A stretch of DNA of 64,000 nucleotides from Georgenia muralis. Its GTDB lineage: Bacteria > Actinomycetota > Actinomycetes > Actinomycetales > Actinomycetaceae. Below the pieces are notes generated by a model. The model searched no databases and was not told the origin of the DNA. It saw only the letters and a program-made list of their open reading frames with translations. Every line of letters begins with the position of its first letter. Position 1 is the first letter of the stretch. Of the stretch, positions 24,357 to 33,139 are shown one piece after another. The stretch is from the NCBI RefSeq assembly GCF_003814705.1, contig NZ_RKRA01000001.1, positions 620,001 to 684,000 of the forward strand, in the 5' to 3' direction. The position numbers and the translations under genes were made by a program.

Positions 24357-25913
24357 CTAGTTGGTGCGGAAGGTGGTGGTGCCGAGGAGGGTGCCGTCGC
24401 GGCGGTGGAAGGTCCATCGGTCGGTGTGTCGTTCGATGGTGATGTGGCGGTTGTGGACGTGGTCGTGGTGGTGCCAGCACAGCAGGATGCCTGTGCGGAG
24501 GTCGGTGGGGCCGTGCTGGGCGTACCACCACAGGGAGTGGTGGATCTCGCCCTCGCCTGGTGGTGCTGAGCAGTCGGGGTACTGGCAGTGGCGGTCGCGG
24601 GCGATGATGGCGCGGGTCTGGGCGGCGGTGTAGAGGCGTTCCTCGCGGCCGACGTCCAGGGGTTGTGAGTCGGGGCCGAACACGACGCGGTGGATCCCGG
24701 AGGAGCAGGCCAGGCGGGCCAGGAGGGCGGGCGGCAGGGGGGTGCCGTCGGCCAGGGTCGCGGGGTCCGCGGCGGCCATCGCGGCGAGGTCGTAGTCGGC
24801 GCTGATGACGGCCTCGGGGTGGCCGCAGGTGCACCCGGCGGCCGCGGCGTCGGTGGTGACCGGGCCCGCGGCGTCGGTGGTGACCGCGTCTGTCGCGACA
24901 GCGGCGGGGCCGGTGAGGTCGAATGCGGCGCCGGGGCCGGTGGGGCCGAATGCGGCGCCGGGGCCGGTGGGGCCGAACGCGGCGCCGGGGCCGGTGGGGC
25001 CGAACGCGGCGCCGGGGCCGGTGGGGCGGGGGTTGGTGGCGGGGCAGGTGGGGTGGTGGGGGGTGCGGGTGGTCCGGGCGAGCAGGGCCAGGGTGGTGAA
25101 GGGGACGGTGACGCACAGGTGGGGGCGGGTCCGGGCGAAGGGTTTGAGGATGCCGGCGTCGAGGGTGAGGTGGGCCAGGGATCCCAGGGCGCCGGCGCGG
25201 CGTTGGTTGGGGGTGCGGGTATCGGTCGCGGCGGGGGTGCCGACCCGGGCGTCGAGGGCGGTCAGGAGCGCGGTGCCGGTGGTCTTGGAGAGCCAGCCGC
25301 CGGGGACGTAGCCGTCGGTGGTCTCGGCGAGGTAGAACTCCTCGCGGTCGGCGTCGGCGCGGTAGGCGCGGTCGGCGGCGTCGGGGTCGGCGCGCAGGGC
25401 CCAGTGGCGCAGGGCCAGGGTGAAGCCGTGGGCGTCCATGGTGGTGGCGTGGCCCAGGAGGAAGTCCTCGCCGAGGTCGTGGTGGCGGAGCAGGGCCTGG
25501 CGGGCCGGGGTGTCGGTGGTGTGGCGGACCAGGGCGGCGGCGTGGTCGACGCTGATCGTGCCGGTGGCCAGGGCGGTCGCGGTGGCGGGGAGGTGGTCGC
25601 GCAGGGCGCGGGCCTGGCGGACCTTGCGGGCCGCGGCGCTGTGGTGGCGGCCGGAGCGGTTCCGGTACCAGGCGGCCATGGACCGGGCACCGTCCAGGGC
25701 CCACCGGCCGTCGGCCTCGACCGCGGTCAGGGCCCGGGCGGTCAGGGCCTCGAGCTGGCGGCGCAGGGTCTCGGCCTGGTCCAGCACGTCCAGGGCGACC
25801 TGGGCGGGGTGGTCGAGCAGGTCGGTTGCCAGGACCGCCGTGAGGGCGTCCTGGACGCCGGTGAGCAGGGCGGCCGGGTCGGGGGCGGGCAGCTGCGCGG
25901 TGACCGCCATCAC
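24357..25913 (-). CDS. DUF222 / HNH endonuclease domain protein (13E12 repeat family)
   Basis: A 518-aa protein: an N-terminal helical DUF222 domain (about 1-280) and a C-terminal HNH nuclease-type domain with the zinc/catalytic elements CQYPDC, EIHHSLWW and LCWHHHDHVH (about residues 450-500). These proteins are multi-copy in actinobacteria; the mycobacterial 13E12 repeat family belongs here and can host prophage attachment sites. Function is unknown. A central Pro/Gly/Ala block repeats GPTGPGAAF four times, encoded by a 27-bp minisatellite. Start is GTG 25913 (GGAGG 6 bp upstream) or ATG 25910. Flanked by two mscL paralogues, suggesting insertion or local rearrangement. Confidence 0.88.
   Translation of the reverse strand: MMAVTAQLPAPDPAALLTGVQDALTAVLATDLLDHPAQVALDVLDQAETLRRQLEALTARALTAVEADGRWALDGARSMAAWYRNRSGRHHSAAARKVRQARALRDHLPATATALATGTISVDHAAALVRHTTDTPARQALLRHHDLGEDFLLGHATTMDAHGFTLALRHWALRADPDAADRAYRADADREEFYLAETTDGYVPGGWLSKTTGTALLTALDARVGTPAATDTRTPNQRRAGALGSLAHLTLDAGILKPFARTRPHLCVTVPFTTLALLARTTRTPHHPTCPATNPRPTGPGAAFGPTGPGAAFGPTGPGAAFGPTGPGAAFDLTGPAAVATDAVTTDAAGPVTTDAAAAGCTCGHPEAVISADYDLAAMAAADPATLADGTPLPPALLARLACSSGIHRVVFGPDSQPLDVGREERLYTAAQTRAIIARDRHCQYPDCSAPPGEGEIHHSLWWYAQHGPTDLRTGILLCWHHHDHVHNRHITIERHTDRWTFHRRDGTLLGTTTFRTN
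24906..25028. repeat. 27-bp minisatellite inside the DUF222 gene
   Basis: Four full copies (starts 24906, 24933, 24960, 24987) and a partial fifth, in frame, encoding GPTGPGAAF-type units. The last copies are nearly identical, so copy number is probably variable. Confidence 0.9.
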
Positions 25914-26443
25914 CGTTCACCTCCCTCGTCCGTGTCCACCCCCACCGTATCGAACGGACGTTCGCCAGGTCCAGGAGAACGGCGTCATTCCGCCAAATTT
26001 GTGGACACCCACGCACGAACCACACCTGTGGAGGAACAGTGAAAAAAGACGAACCCAGAGTGCCGAGGTGAGGAGCTGACCGACGCACGAGGCAAGCTGT
26101 GCTCCGGTACGCGGACCGTGGCGGCCTGAACTCCGGTACGCGGACCGTGGCGGCCTGAACTCCGGTGCGCGGACCGTGGCGGTCTGAACTCCGGTGCGCG
26201 GACCGTGGCGGTCTGAACTGGTGAGCGGATCGTGGCGGGATGCACCGGCGGAGTTGGATTCCGGAGCGAGCAGCGCCAGGATGCGCGCCGACGTCGCCCC
26301 GGGTGGCTGGCCCCGCTCACAACCGCCCGTCTCTCCGAAGCCGGGGCGCTCGAGTCGGTGACGTCGGAAGAGGCGCCGTATCATCGCCGGGCCAGCGCGG
26401 GCGCGTTCCCCGCGCGCCCTGACCGAACCGCGGAGGACGCTCG
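25914..26443. other. 530-bp gene-free region between DUF222 gene and second mscL
   Basis: No convincing gene on either strand. It contains the promoter side of both divergent neighbours, a stretch of lower GC (about 25985-26060, with runs such as AAATTTGTGG and GAAAAAAG), and the 29-bp tandem array at 26102-26240. The AT-richer stretch could hold the DUF222 promoter. Confidence 0.6.
26102..26240. repeat. 29-bp tandem repeat array, 4 full copies plus a degenerate one
   Basis: Copies start at 26102, 26131, 26160 and 26189, each beginning CTCCGGT and ending CTGAA, followed by a decayed fifth copy (26218-26240). Copies 1-2 and 3-4 are identical pairs differing at two positions, indicating duplication of a two-copy unit. 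No spacers, so not CRISPR. Confidence 0.92.
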
Positions 26444-26854
26444 ATGTTGCAGGGATTCAAGGAGTTCGTCGCGCGTGGGAACGCCGTGGACCTCGCCGTG
26501 GGCGTCGTCATCGGCGCAGCCTTCGGCGGTGTGGTCACCGCCATCGTCGAGAAGGTGCTCAACCCGCTGGTGGCGGGGATCGTGGGACAGCCGAACTTCG
26601 ACGACGTCCTCGCCTTCACCCTCGGCGACGCGACCGTCCAGCCCGGCGCCGTCGTCACCGCGCTCGTGAACTTCCTGCTCGTCGCCGGCGCGATCTACTT
26701 CCTCGTGGTCACCCCCGTGAACAGACTGGCCGCGAGGCGCCGGGACGAGGACGCCGAGCCGGCCGCCCCGGCGGACGACGTGCGGGTGCTCACGGAGATC
26801 CGGGACCTGCTGGCCGCCCAGGCGAGCGCCCCGACCGACGCCGAGCGCCGCTGA
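26444..26854 (+). CDS. mscL: Large-conductance mechanosensitive channel MscL (copy 2)
   Basis: A 136-aa MscL subunit with a canonical first helix: MLQGFKEFVARGNAVDLAVG followed by VVIGAAFGGVV. TM2 (about 65-88) reads VVTALVNFLLVAGAIYFLVVTP and the C-terminal amphipathic helix VRVLTEIRDLLAAQ follows an acidic linker. It releases solutes on osmotic downshock. GGACGCTCG precedes the ATG at 26444. It is more typical of MscL than copy 1, so this may be the main channel. Both copies share RGN and a DD(V/E)-rich C-terminal linker, and they face opposite directions around the DUF222 gene. Confidence 0.93.
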   Translation: MLQGFKEFVARGNAVDLAVGVVIGAAFGGVVTAIVEKVLNPLVAGIVGQPNFDDVLAFTLGDATVQPGAVVTALVNFLLVAGAIYFLVVTPVNRLAARRRDEDAEPAAPADDVRVLTEIRDLLAAQASAPTDAERR

Positions 26855-26954
26855 CACCGGGTTGCTTCGACCGTCACCCGGACCGGCCCAGCGCGTTCCA
26901 TCCCCGCCACACCGGCAACCCGCGCCGCCAGCTCACCACCTGCACCCGGGTCTG

Positions 26955-27170
26955 CTACTGCCGCCCCCAGTGCGGCGGCACGTCCTCGATCAGCCTGGCG
27001 TCGTTCCCGCCCGCGGCGCCGGGCGCGGCCGGACCGGCGACGGCGCCCGGGTCCCCGGTGTGCAGTGCCTCGGCCTCCCCGGCCACCTCGCCCGACGCGA
27101 GGCGGCGTCGGTCGACCTCCGAGAGCGCGATGACCCGCCGGTGCCGGCGGCGCCGAGGAGCCTCGCTCAC
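26955..27170 (-). CDS. Small basic/acidic protein coupled to the helicase-like gene
   Basis: A 71-aa protein not recognised from a named family. A basic head (MSEAPRRRRHRR) is followed by VIALSEVDRRRLASGEV, an Ala/Gly-rich middle and a tail NDARLIEDVPPHWGRQ. The ATG at 27170 overlaps the TGA of the 1604-aa helicase-like gene by 4 nt (ATGA), which argues strongly that it is real and made in ratio with that protein. A partner or regulator role is inferred from coupling only. Confidence 0.65.
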   Translation of the reverse strand: MSEAPRRRRHRRVIALSEVDRRRLASGEVAGEAEALHTGDPGAVAGPAAPGAAGGNDARLIEDVPPHWGRQ

Positions 27171-30100
27171 GGCCGCCGCCGCACCACGTGCCCGAGCACG
27201 GCGTCGACCTGGGCGCCGCGCCGCGTGAGGGCCAGCGCTCCGCGCAGCTCCTCGACGAGCTCGGCGTCGTCGCGCTCGGCGCCGTCGGAGACGACCCAGG
27301 CGAGGAGGTCGTCGAGCTGGTCGTCGCTGTACGCGGCGAGCGGCAGTCCGGCCACGACCGGCGGGCGGGCCCCGCGCTCACGAACGGGGCCGCGCCGGGC
27401 TGCTGCGTCCTCGTCGGTGCCGGGAAGAGGTCCGATCCCCGTGCCATCGGTGGGGGAGCCGCTGCCATCGGTCGCCCGGGCACCGGCTCGGGGTGCCGTC
27501 TCACGGCCGCCGGCAGCGCCGTCGTCGCTCGGCACCGGACCGTCAGGCCGCGCCGCGCCGTCGCCGGGCGCCGGCGCATCGCCCGGTCCCGCTCCGGCGT
27601 CCGCAGCCCCGGGGCTGCCCTCGCCGGTCCCGTGCGCGCCCGCTGCCGCGTACGTGTGGGGCAGCGCTGAGCGGGCAGGGGTAGCGGCAGCCAGGGCGGC
27701 CTCCGCCGCGACGCGGCGCTCCTCGACGACGGCGAGCACCTCGGCGAGGATCGCCTCGGCCTCCGCCTGCGGGTCCATGAACACCGCCGTCGAGAACGCC
27801 GTCCGGACCCGCCAGCCCCGGGCCGTGAGCCGCTCGACCCAGTGCCGGTCGCGCCGGCGCAGGCTCTCCTCGGCCACGTACTCGTCGTCGTCGGTCAGGA
27901 CGGCGACGACGAGCTCGCCGGGAAGATCGGGGTGCCCGATCGCGAGCGGGATGCGCACCCCGCCCGGCAGCCCGTAGCGCGGCACGACGGTCAGGCCGAG
28001 GCGCCACAGCCGCTCGGCGAGGTCGACGAGGAGCTGGTCGGGCTTCTCCCCCGGTGCGGCGGCGGGCGTCTCGCCCGGCAGCGCCCCGGTGGCGGCCTGG
28101 TCGAGGAGGTCGGCGAGCAGCTTCGGCCCGGCCTGACTGACCCTGCTGCGGTCGATCTCCCCCGGGCCGATGCAGCTGACGATGACGAGCTGGTGGCGCA
28201 CGGCGTCGAGGGCGTCGACGAGGCACGCGAGGCCGTCCGGGCCGGACACCGGGCCGAAGCGGTGCAGCACCCGCCCGTGCGGGGTCTTGCCGAACCCGAC
28301 CGAGAGCACGACGACGTCGCGGCGCAGCCCTGCGGCGCCGTCGACCTCGAGGACCGTGAACGGCTCGGGCCGGTCTGCGGCGAAGAAGCCGGCGACGGCG
28401 TGGCTGTCGGTGACGGCGGCGCGCACCGCCTCGCGCACCCGGTCGGCGTGGCGGGCGTTGAGGGCCACCACGGCGAGGGACTGCTCCGGGGTGGTGAGGG
28501 CGTGCTCGACGACGAGGTCGACGACCCGGTCGACCTCGCTCTGCACCGACTCCACCGCGTCGGAGCCGGGCGACGGCATACCGAAGCCCTCGACGAGGTC
28601 CAGGAGCATCCGCGAGGCGGACGGCGGCGCGGGCACGGAACGGATGACGTCGCCGTAGCCGTGGGCGGAGAGGAACGCGGCGATCCCCTCGTCCCGCTCG
28701 GCCCGGCCGGTGGGCAGGGTCACGGCAGGCAGGAGCGGGGCGAGCGCACCGACGAGACCGTCGCCGCCGCGCCGCGAGTCACCCACGAGGACGACCTGGC
28801 GGGCCCGGGCCAGCAGGGCCACGGCCTGCTCGACCGGCAGGTTCTGCACGCCGTCGAGGACGAGGAGGTCCACGCTCGGCTCCTCCGGCGCGAGCTGGGC
28901 GACGAGCATGGGGGCGACGAGCCACACCGGTCGCACGACGCCGGTCAGGCGCGGGTGGGCGGCGAGGGTCTCCCGCAGGTTGGCGCCGCGGCCCGCGCCG
29001 AGCGCGTGGTAGAGCCGGGCGGCCTCGTCGCGGTGCTCACGGACCGTCGCGCGCACGTTGGCGGCGACGGCGCGGCGCACCGGGCCGGCGAGGGAGGCGA
29101 CCTGGGCCTCGTCCAGGCTGCGGAACCGCTCCGCCAGGGCCGTCAGCGCGGGGCCGTCGTGCCCGGCGAGCGCGGGGTCGGTGCGCAGGATCTGCTCGAG
29201 GACCGAGCTCCACCAGGCCAGGTCCAGCTCGGGCCCCACGAGGGCGGTCGGCACGCGCCGCTCGGTGAGGTCGTCGACGAGCGCGCCGAGCCCGCGCGAG
29301 CGCAGCGACCCGAGCAGGGCGGTGCGCTCGGGCAGCAGACGCAGGGCGGGGGCGTCGAGCCCGAGCTCGCGCATCCGGGCCGTCAGCGCGGGGAGCTCGA
29401 GGGTGAACAGGTCCTCCCGCCCTGCGCCGGACCCGACGACGTCCTGCAGGGCGGCGAGGTCGGCGTGGGCCTGGGCGGCGGTCGTCTTGATCTCGGCCAG
29501 GCCGTCGGGGAGGCGGGGCCAGCCGCCGGCCGGGTCGTAGCGCCGCCAGATCTCGCGCTGCTCCTGCACGCGCACCAGCTCGGCGTTGAGGTCGGCGACC
29601 GGACGGCCCGGACGCAGGAGGTCCTTGGCCTGCTTGCGCAGGCGCCGGCGCACCGACCACTTCATCGACAGCCCGCGGTCCTTGCGCCAGCGGCGGGTCG
29701 CCGTCGCGACGACCATGTCCGCCGCGGAGCGCTCGAAGATCTGCGGGAGGAAGACGTCCAGGGCCTCGGCGACGCCGTCGAGCATCCCCAGCTGCTCCTC
29801 CCACTGGGTCAGGGTGGTGGCGCGCTCGATGCCGGTCTCGCGCACGACCCGGTCGACGTGGGCGGTCACCGCCGGGAGGGTGAGCTCGCCGAGCCGCTGG
29901 GTGCGCTCGAGCGCGGCGGAGGCGGCGGGCGCGTCGGACAGACGCGCGCCGTACCAGGGGGTGTCCGAGGGACGCAGCGTGAACGCCCCCAGCGCCGACG
30001 CCCGGGCGAGCTCCTCGTGCGCGGCGGCCAGGCCGCCGTCGACGAGGGAGCGCAGCGTGCGGGCGTCCAGGCGCACCCGGGTGCGCGGGCCCGGCCGGGC

Positions 30101-31981
30101 GGCGGTGAGCTCGGCGAGGGCCTGGAGGGCGTCGTAACCCGACGCGTCCCAGTCCTCGTGGCGGGCGTGCAGGCCCGCCACGTACCTGCCGAGGCGGTTG
30201 CGCACGTCCACCAGCTCGGCGCGCAGGGCGGCGTTGGCGTCGTCGTCGACGTCGACCTCGTGGGCGTCGAGTCCCGCGCGGAGCGAGGCGGCCGCCGAGG
30301 TGCGCCAGCGGCTGTCGGTGGACAGGTCGAGCACCAGCTCGCCGAGGCCGAGCTCGGAGATCCGCTGGAGCAGGGCGCGGCCGGTGCGCCGCGAGCCGGG
30401 CACGTACATGGCGGTCCGGCCCGACGCGGCGGCGTCGGCGAGGATCGCGGCGACGGTGCCGGGGACGTCGGCGCCGGGCGGGGCGTCGAGGAACACGTGC
30501 GCCCCGGAGGCGACGGCGTCGACGGCGTGAGCCTGGTCGACGTCGAGGTCGCCCGCCCCGCGCTCGGTGGCGGGGTCGCGGTCCACGGGGATGCGGCGGG
30601 GCAGCTCGACCGTGAGCTCGGCGCGGGCGTCGGCGTCCCCCGCGAGGGCGGCGACCACCGTGGCTGCGGGCAGGTGCGGGGCCATCGCGTCGAGGTCGTC
30701 GACGAGGGCCTGGCCGGGGTGGACGAAGGGGCCGACGACGATCCGCTCGGAGAGCTCGAAGCCGGGCAGGTTCTCCCGGCCGAGCTCGCCGAGGCGGGCC
30801 AGCGCCAGGCGGGGCGTGAAGCCCTGGTCGGTGTAGGCGGACCTGCCGACGGCGGTGACGTCGGCGTCGACGCCCGCCGCGCGCAGGGCTCGCACGAGCA
30901 CGGGGTTGACCTCGATGGCGGACTCGAGGTCGATGTCGAAGTCCGACTCCCCGGGGTGCGCCTCGAGGCGCACGGCCCGCAGGAGCACCGGCGCGTGGAC
31001 CGTGCGGACCCGGGTCCGGGCGGCGTCCTCGGCCGTGTCCTCGGCGGTGCGCGTCGGCGGGGTCACCGGCGCCTCGGCCGGGGCGCCGCGCTGCGGCTGG
31101 TCCGCCCCGGTAGCCGTGGCAGCCTCGTCGGTCGCCGCGACGGCGTCGTCCGGCGCGGCCGCGCCCGCGGTGCCCGGGACCGCGCTGGTGGTGGCCGCTG
31201 CGTCCACGGTGGCACCACCGTCCGTGGTGCGCGCACCGTCCGTCTCCGTCGCGTCGTCCGCCAGCACGACACCGTCCGTGGTGACGTCGCCTGGCGCTGC
31301 CTCGTCCGGGGTGCCGGCCGAGGAGCGAGCGGTGGCCTCGTGGTCGGCGTGGGCCGTGCCCGGGTCCGCGGAGACCTCCAGCACCAGCGAGCCGGTGTCC
31401 GTCAGGTCCGGTGCGACCGGGTCCGGCAGGACCGTCCAGCTGGCCACGCCGATCGCGAGGTAGGTGGGAGCGACGCCGTACCGCTGGGCGAGCTCGTCGG
31501 CCCGGGCTCGCACGGTCCGGGCGGCACGGCGGGCGGCGAGCTGAGCGCCGCCCTCGCGCACGAGGTTGTTGAGCCGGGTGGTGCGCCCGGCGTACAGCTG
31601 GGCGATGCCCGACGGGTGGGCGGCCGTGAGGTCGATGACGGCGTCACCGAGGAGGGTGATGTCGGCCAGGGTCGACGCCCCACCGAGACGGACGAGGCTC
31701 TCCCGCCAGGTCGCGGCGGCCCTCGCGACGAGCGCGGCCCGCTCGGGGTCGACGTCCCGCGGCCGCACGGGGCGGAACGGACGTGCGACCGAGCGCCGCG
31801 GCGCCCGGCCCTCGCGGCTGAACGCCGAGCCCGGCGCCGGCCCGTCGGGGACGACGGCGGCCTCGTCGGGCGAGGCGGTCGCGACGCCGCCGCCGCGGCG
31901 TCCGTCGGTGCGGTCCTGGGCGGCCCGCGCGGCGTGGCGCCGGGCCTGCCCGCCTCGGGAGAAGAGCGCAGGAGGGGTCAT
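27167..31981 (-). CDS. SF1 helicase-nuclease-like protein with degraded catalytic motifs
   Basis: A 1604-aa protein. Layout: N-terminal DUF4011-like region (about 75-400) interrupted by an Ala/Thr/Asp-rich insert (200-320), SF1-type ATPase region (about 480-1290), a PD-(D/E)xK nuclease-like domain (about 1310-1420), a low-complexity linker and a conserved C-terminal domain (about 1535-1604). The Walker A place reads DAPPGADVP (499-507) with no GKS/T. Walker B reads VLDGVQ instead of DEA/DDV. Motif VI (family VAITRAR) reads VDALDAVRH. The nuclease strand reads RIPLAIGHP and VAVLTDDDEY where relatives have D and ECDG. Surrounding text (SVGFGKTPHGRVLHRFGP) is well conserved, so it appears selected but probably non-catalytic. 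ATG 31981. Confidence 0.8.
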   Translation of the reverse strand: MTPPALFSRGGQARRHAARAAQDRTDGRRGGGVATASPDEAAVVPDGPAPGSAFSREGRAPRRSVARPFRPVRPRDVDPERAALVARAAATWRESLVRLGGASTLADITLLGDAVIDLTAAHPSGIAQLYAGRTTRLNNLVREGGAQLAARRAARTVRARADELAQRYGVAPTYLAIGVASWTVLPDPVAPDLTDTGSLVLEVSADPGTAHADHEATARSSAGTPDEAAPGDVTTDGVVLADDATETDGARTTDGGATVDAAATTSAVPGTAGAAAPDDAVAATDEAATATGADQPQRGAPAEAPVTPPTRTAEDTAEDAARTRVRTVHAPVLLRAVRLEAHPGESDFDIDLESAIEVNPVLVRALRAAGVDADVTAVGRSAYTDQGFTPRLALARLGELGRENLPGFELSERIVVGPFVHPGQALVDDLDAMAPHLPAATVVAALAGDADARAELTVELPRRIPVDRDPATERGAGDLDVDQAHAVDAVASGAHVFLDAPPGADVPGTVAAILADAAASGRTAMYVPGSRRTGRALLQRISELGLGELVLDLSTDSRWRTSAAASLRAGLDAHEVDVDDDANAALRAELVDVRNRLGRYVAGLHARHEDWDASGYDALQALAELTAARPGPRTRVRLDARTLRSLVDGGLAAAHEELARASALGAFTLRPSDTPWYGARLSDAPAASAALERTQRLGELTLPAVTAHVDRVVRETGIERATTLTQWEEQLGMLDGVAEALDVFLPQIFERSAADMVVATATRRWRKDRGLSMKWSVRRRLRKQAKDLLRPGRPVADLNAELVRVQEQREIWRRYDPAGGWPRLPDGLAEIKTTAAQAHADLAALQDVVGSGAGREDLFTLELPALTARMRELGLDAPALRLLPERTALLGSLRSRGLGALVDDLTERRVPTALVGPELDLAWWSSVLEQILRTDPALAGHDGPALTALAERFRSLDEAQVASLAGPVRRAVAANVRATVREHRDEAARLYHALGAGRGANLRETLAAHPRLTGVVRPVWLVAPMLVAQLAPEEPSVDLLVLDGVQNLPVEQAVALLARARQVVLVGDSRRGGDGLVGALAPLLPAVTLPTGRAERDEGIAAFLSAHGYGDVIRSVPAPPSASRMLLDLVEGFGMPSPGSDAVESVQSEVDRVVDLVVEHALTTPEQSLAVVALNARHADRVREAVRAAVTDSHAVAGFFAADRPEPFTVLEVDGAAGLRRDVVVLSVGFGKTPHGRVLHRFGPVSGPDGLACLVDALDAVRHQLVIVSCIGPGEIDRSRVSQAGPKLLADLLDQAATGALPGETPAAAPGEKPDQLLVDLAERLWRLGLTVVPRYGLPGGVRIPLAIGHPDLPGELVVAVLTDDDEYVAEESLRRRDRHWVERLTARGWRVRTAFSTAVFMDPQAEAEAILAEVLAVVEERRVAAEAALAAATPARSALPHTYAAAGAHGTGEGSPGAADAGAGPGDAPAPGDGAARPDGPVPSDDGAAGGRETAPRAGARATDGSGSPTDGTGIGPLPGTDEDAAARRGPVRERGARPPVVAGLPLAAYSDDQLDDLLAWVVSDGAERDDAELVEELRGALALTRRGAQVDAVLGHVVRRRP

Positions 31982-32257
31982 TCCACCACCGTAGGCAGGG
32001 CCGGGGCACGGCGCGTGGTGCCGCGCCGACGAAAGCCCGACGCCCGCCGGCGGCACCCGGGTGCGGAACTCTCCACCGGCACCGAGGCCAGGCTGCGGTA
32101 GCACCATCGACGGGGGCGGCGGGACCGCCATGTCGGTGTTCCTGGTCCACGTCCCCGGGCCGGCGCGCCCTGAACGGAGCGCGACGCGCAGGGGGGGTTC
32201 GGCATCGCGCCCCATCCACAGCCATCCTCGCTCACCCGGCGGACCCGGTCAACGGAC

Positions 32258-33130
32258 TCAGCCCAGCCAGGCCCGCACCCTGGCGCGTCCGAGCCGCAGC
32301 CGTGCGCGTGGCACCCGAGCCTCCGCCCGGTCGGCGAGGTCGCGCTCGACCAGCGCGAGCCGGGCGTGCAGCCACGTCTCGGGCTCGGTCGCCGCGGGCC
32401 GCAGCCCCTCGAGCAGCCCGCGAGCGGTGACGGCGTCCTGGTGCTCGCCGAGCACCTCCTGGAGCTCCTCCGCGGCCGCGGCGAGGCGGACCGCCGGCTT
32501 GCCGACGGCGGGCGTGACCGCCTCCGCGGCGTACCTCAGCCGCTTCGCGGCCTTCCGGGCCTCGTGCAGCAGCGGGTCGCGGACGGCGGGGTCGTCCTCC
32601 GCGAGCGCCGCCTCGAGCCGGCGCACCACCCGGCGGTGATCCTTGCGGACCCGGCGCCGCAGGTCCTTGCCGGAGGCGCCGGGGACGATCGGCGGCCCCG
32701 CACGGAACCGGTCCAGCGCGCGGGTGAGGTCGCCGGCGCGCGGGGAGTCCAGCGCCTCGACGAGCTCGGCGTGGGCGGTGCGGTGCCGCTCCTCGAGCAT
32801 GCCCGCGAGTGCGGCGACGGCGTCGTCGTCGCCGAGACCGGACGCGTGGTCGGCCAGGCGGGCGGCCATCACCTCCGCGTCACGGACCGCCCCGAGCCGC
32901 CGGCCCAGCCACCTGGCGTCGTCACGGAGCTGGTCCACCGGCTCGAGAAGCGGCCCGAAGGTCGCCAGCGCGCTGCGCAGCCGCCGCGTCGCCACCCGCA
33001 TGCGGTGCACCGCGTCGGGCTCGTCGGCCCGGACGGCGTCGACGAGGTCGGTCAGGGTGTCGACCTGCGCGCGCAGATACTGCGCCACGGCCCTCCGGCC
33101 CCGCCGTGCACCGACCTTCCCCCCGCCCAC
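32258..33130 (-). CDS. CHAD domain-containing protein
   Basis: A 290-aa all-helical protein with a CHAD domain, a conserved-histidine domain that binds polyphosphate. The signature spans AVHRMRVATRRLRSALATF near residue 40 and LHEARKAAKRLRYAAEA near residue 190, with many surface Arg/Lys. CYTH-domain partners are absent. The start is GTG at 33130, 9 nt after the dipeptidase stop, so it is likely second in a two-gene transcript. Possible role: polyphosphate granule association. Confidence in the domain is high; role is inferred. Confidence 0.88.
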   Translation of the reverse strand: MGGGKVGARRGRRAVAQYLRAQVDTLTDLVDAVRADEPDAVHRMRVATRRLRSALATFGPLLEPVDQLRDDARWLGRRLGAVRDAEVMAARLADHASGLGDDDAVAALAGMLEERHRTAHAELVEALDSPRAGDLTRALDRFRAGPPIVPGASGKDLRRRVRKDHRRVVRRLEAALAEDDPAVRDPLLHEARKAAKRLRYAAEAVTPAVGKPAVRLAAAAEELQEVLGEHQDAVTARGLLEGLRPAATEPETWLHARLALVERDLADRAEARVPRARLRLGRARVRAWLG

Positions 33131-33139
33131 GACGCCCCC

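Noticed and set aside
26102-26240. CRISPR array
   Set aside because: Repeats of 29 bp abut with no spacers, and no cas gene is in the window.
26862-27977. 371-codon plus-strand frame after the second mscL
   Set aside because: Pro/Ala/Ser/Arg low complexity, antisense to the small coupled gene and the helicase C-terminus.
27842-32101. 1419-codon open frame opposite the helicase-like gene
   Set aside because: Low-complexity Gly/Val/Glu/Arg protein with no domain; the minus strand has recognisable helicase architecture and an ATGA-coupled partner.
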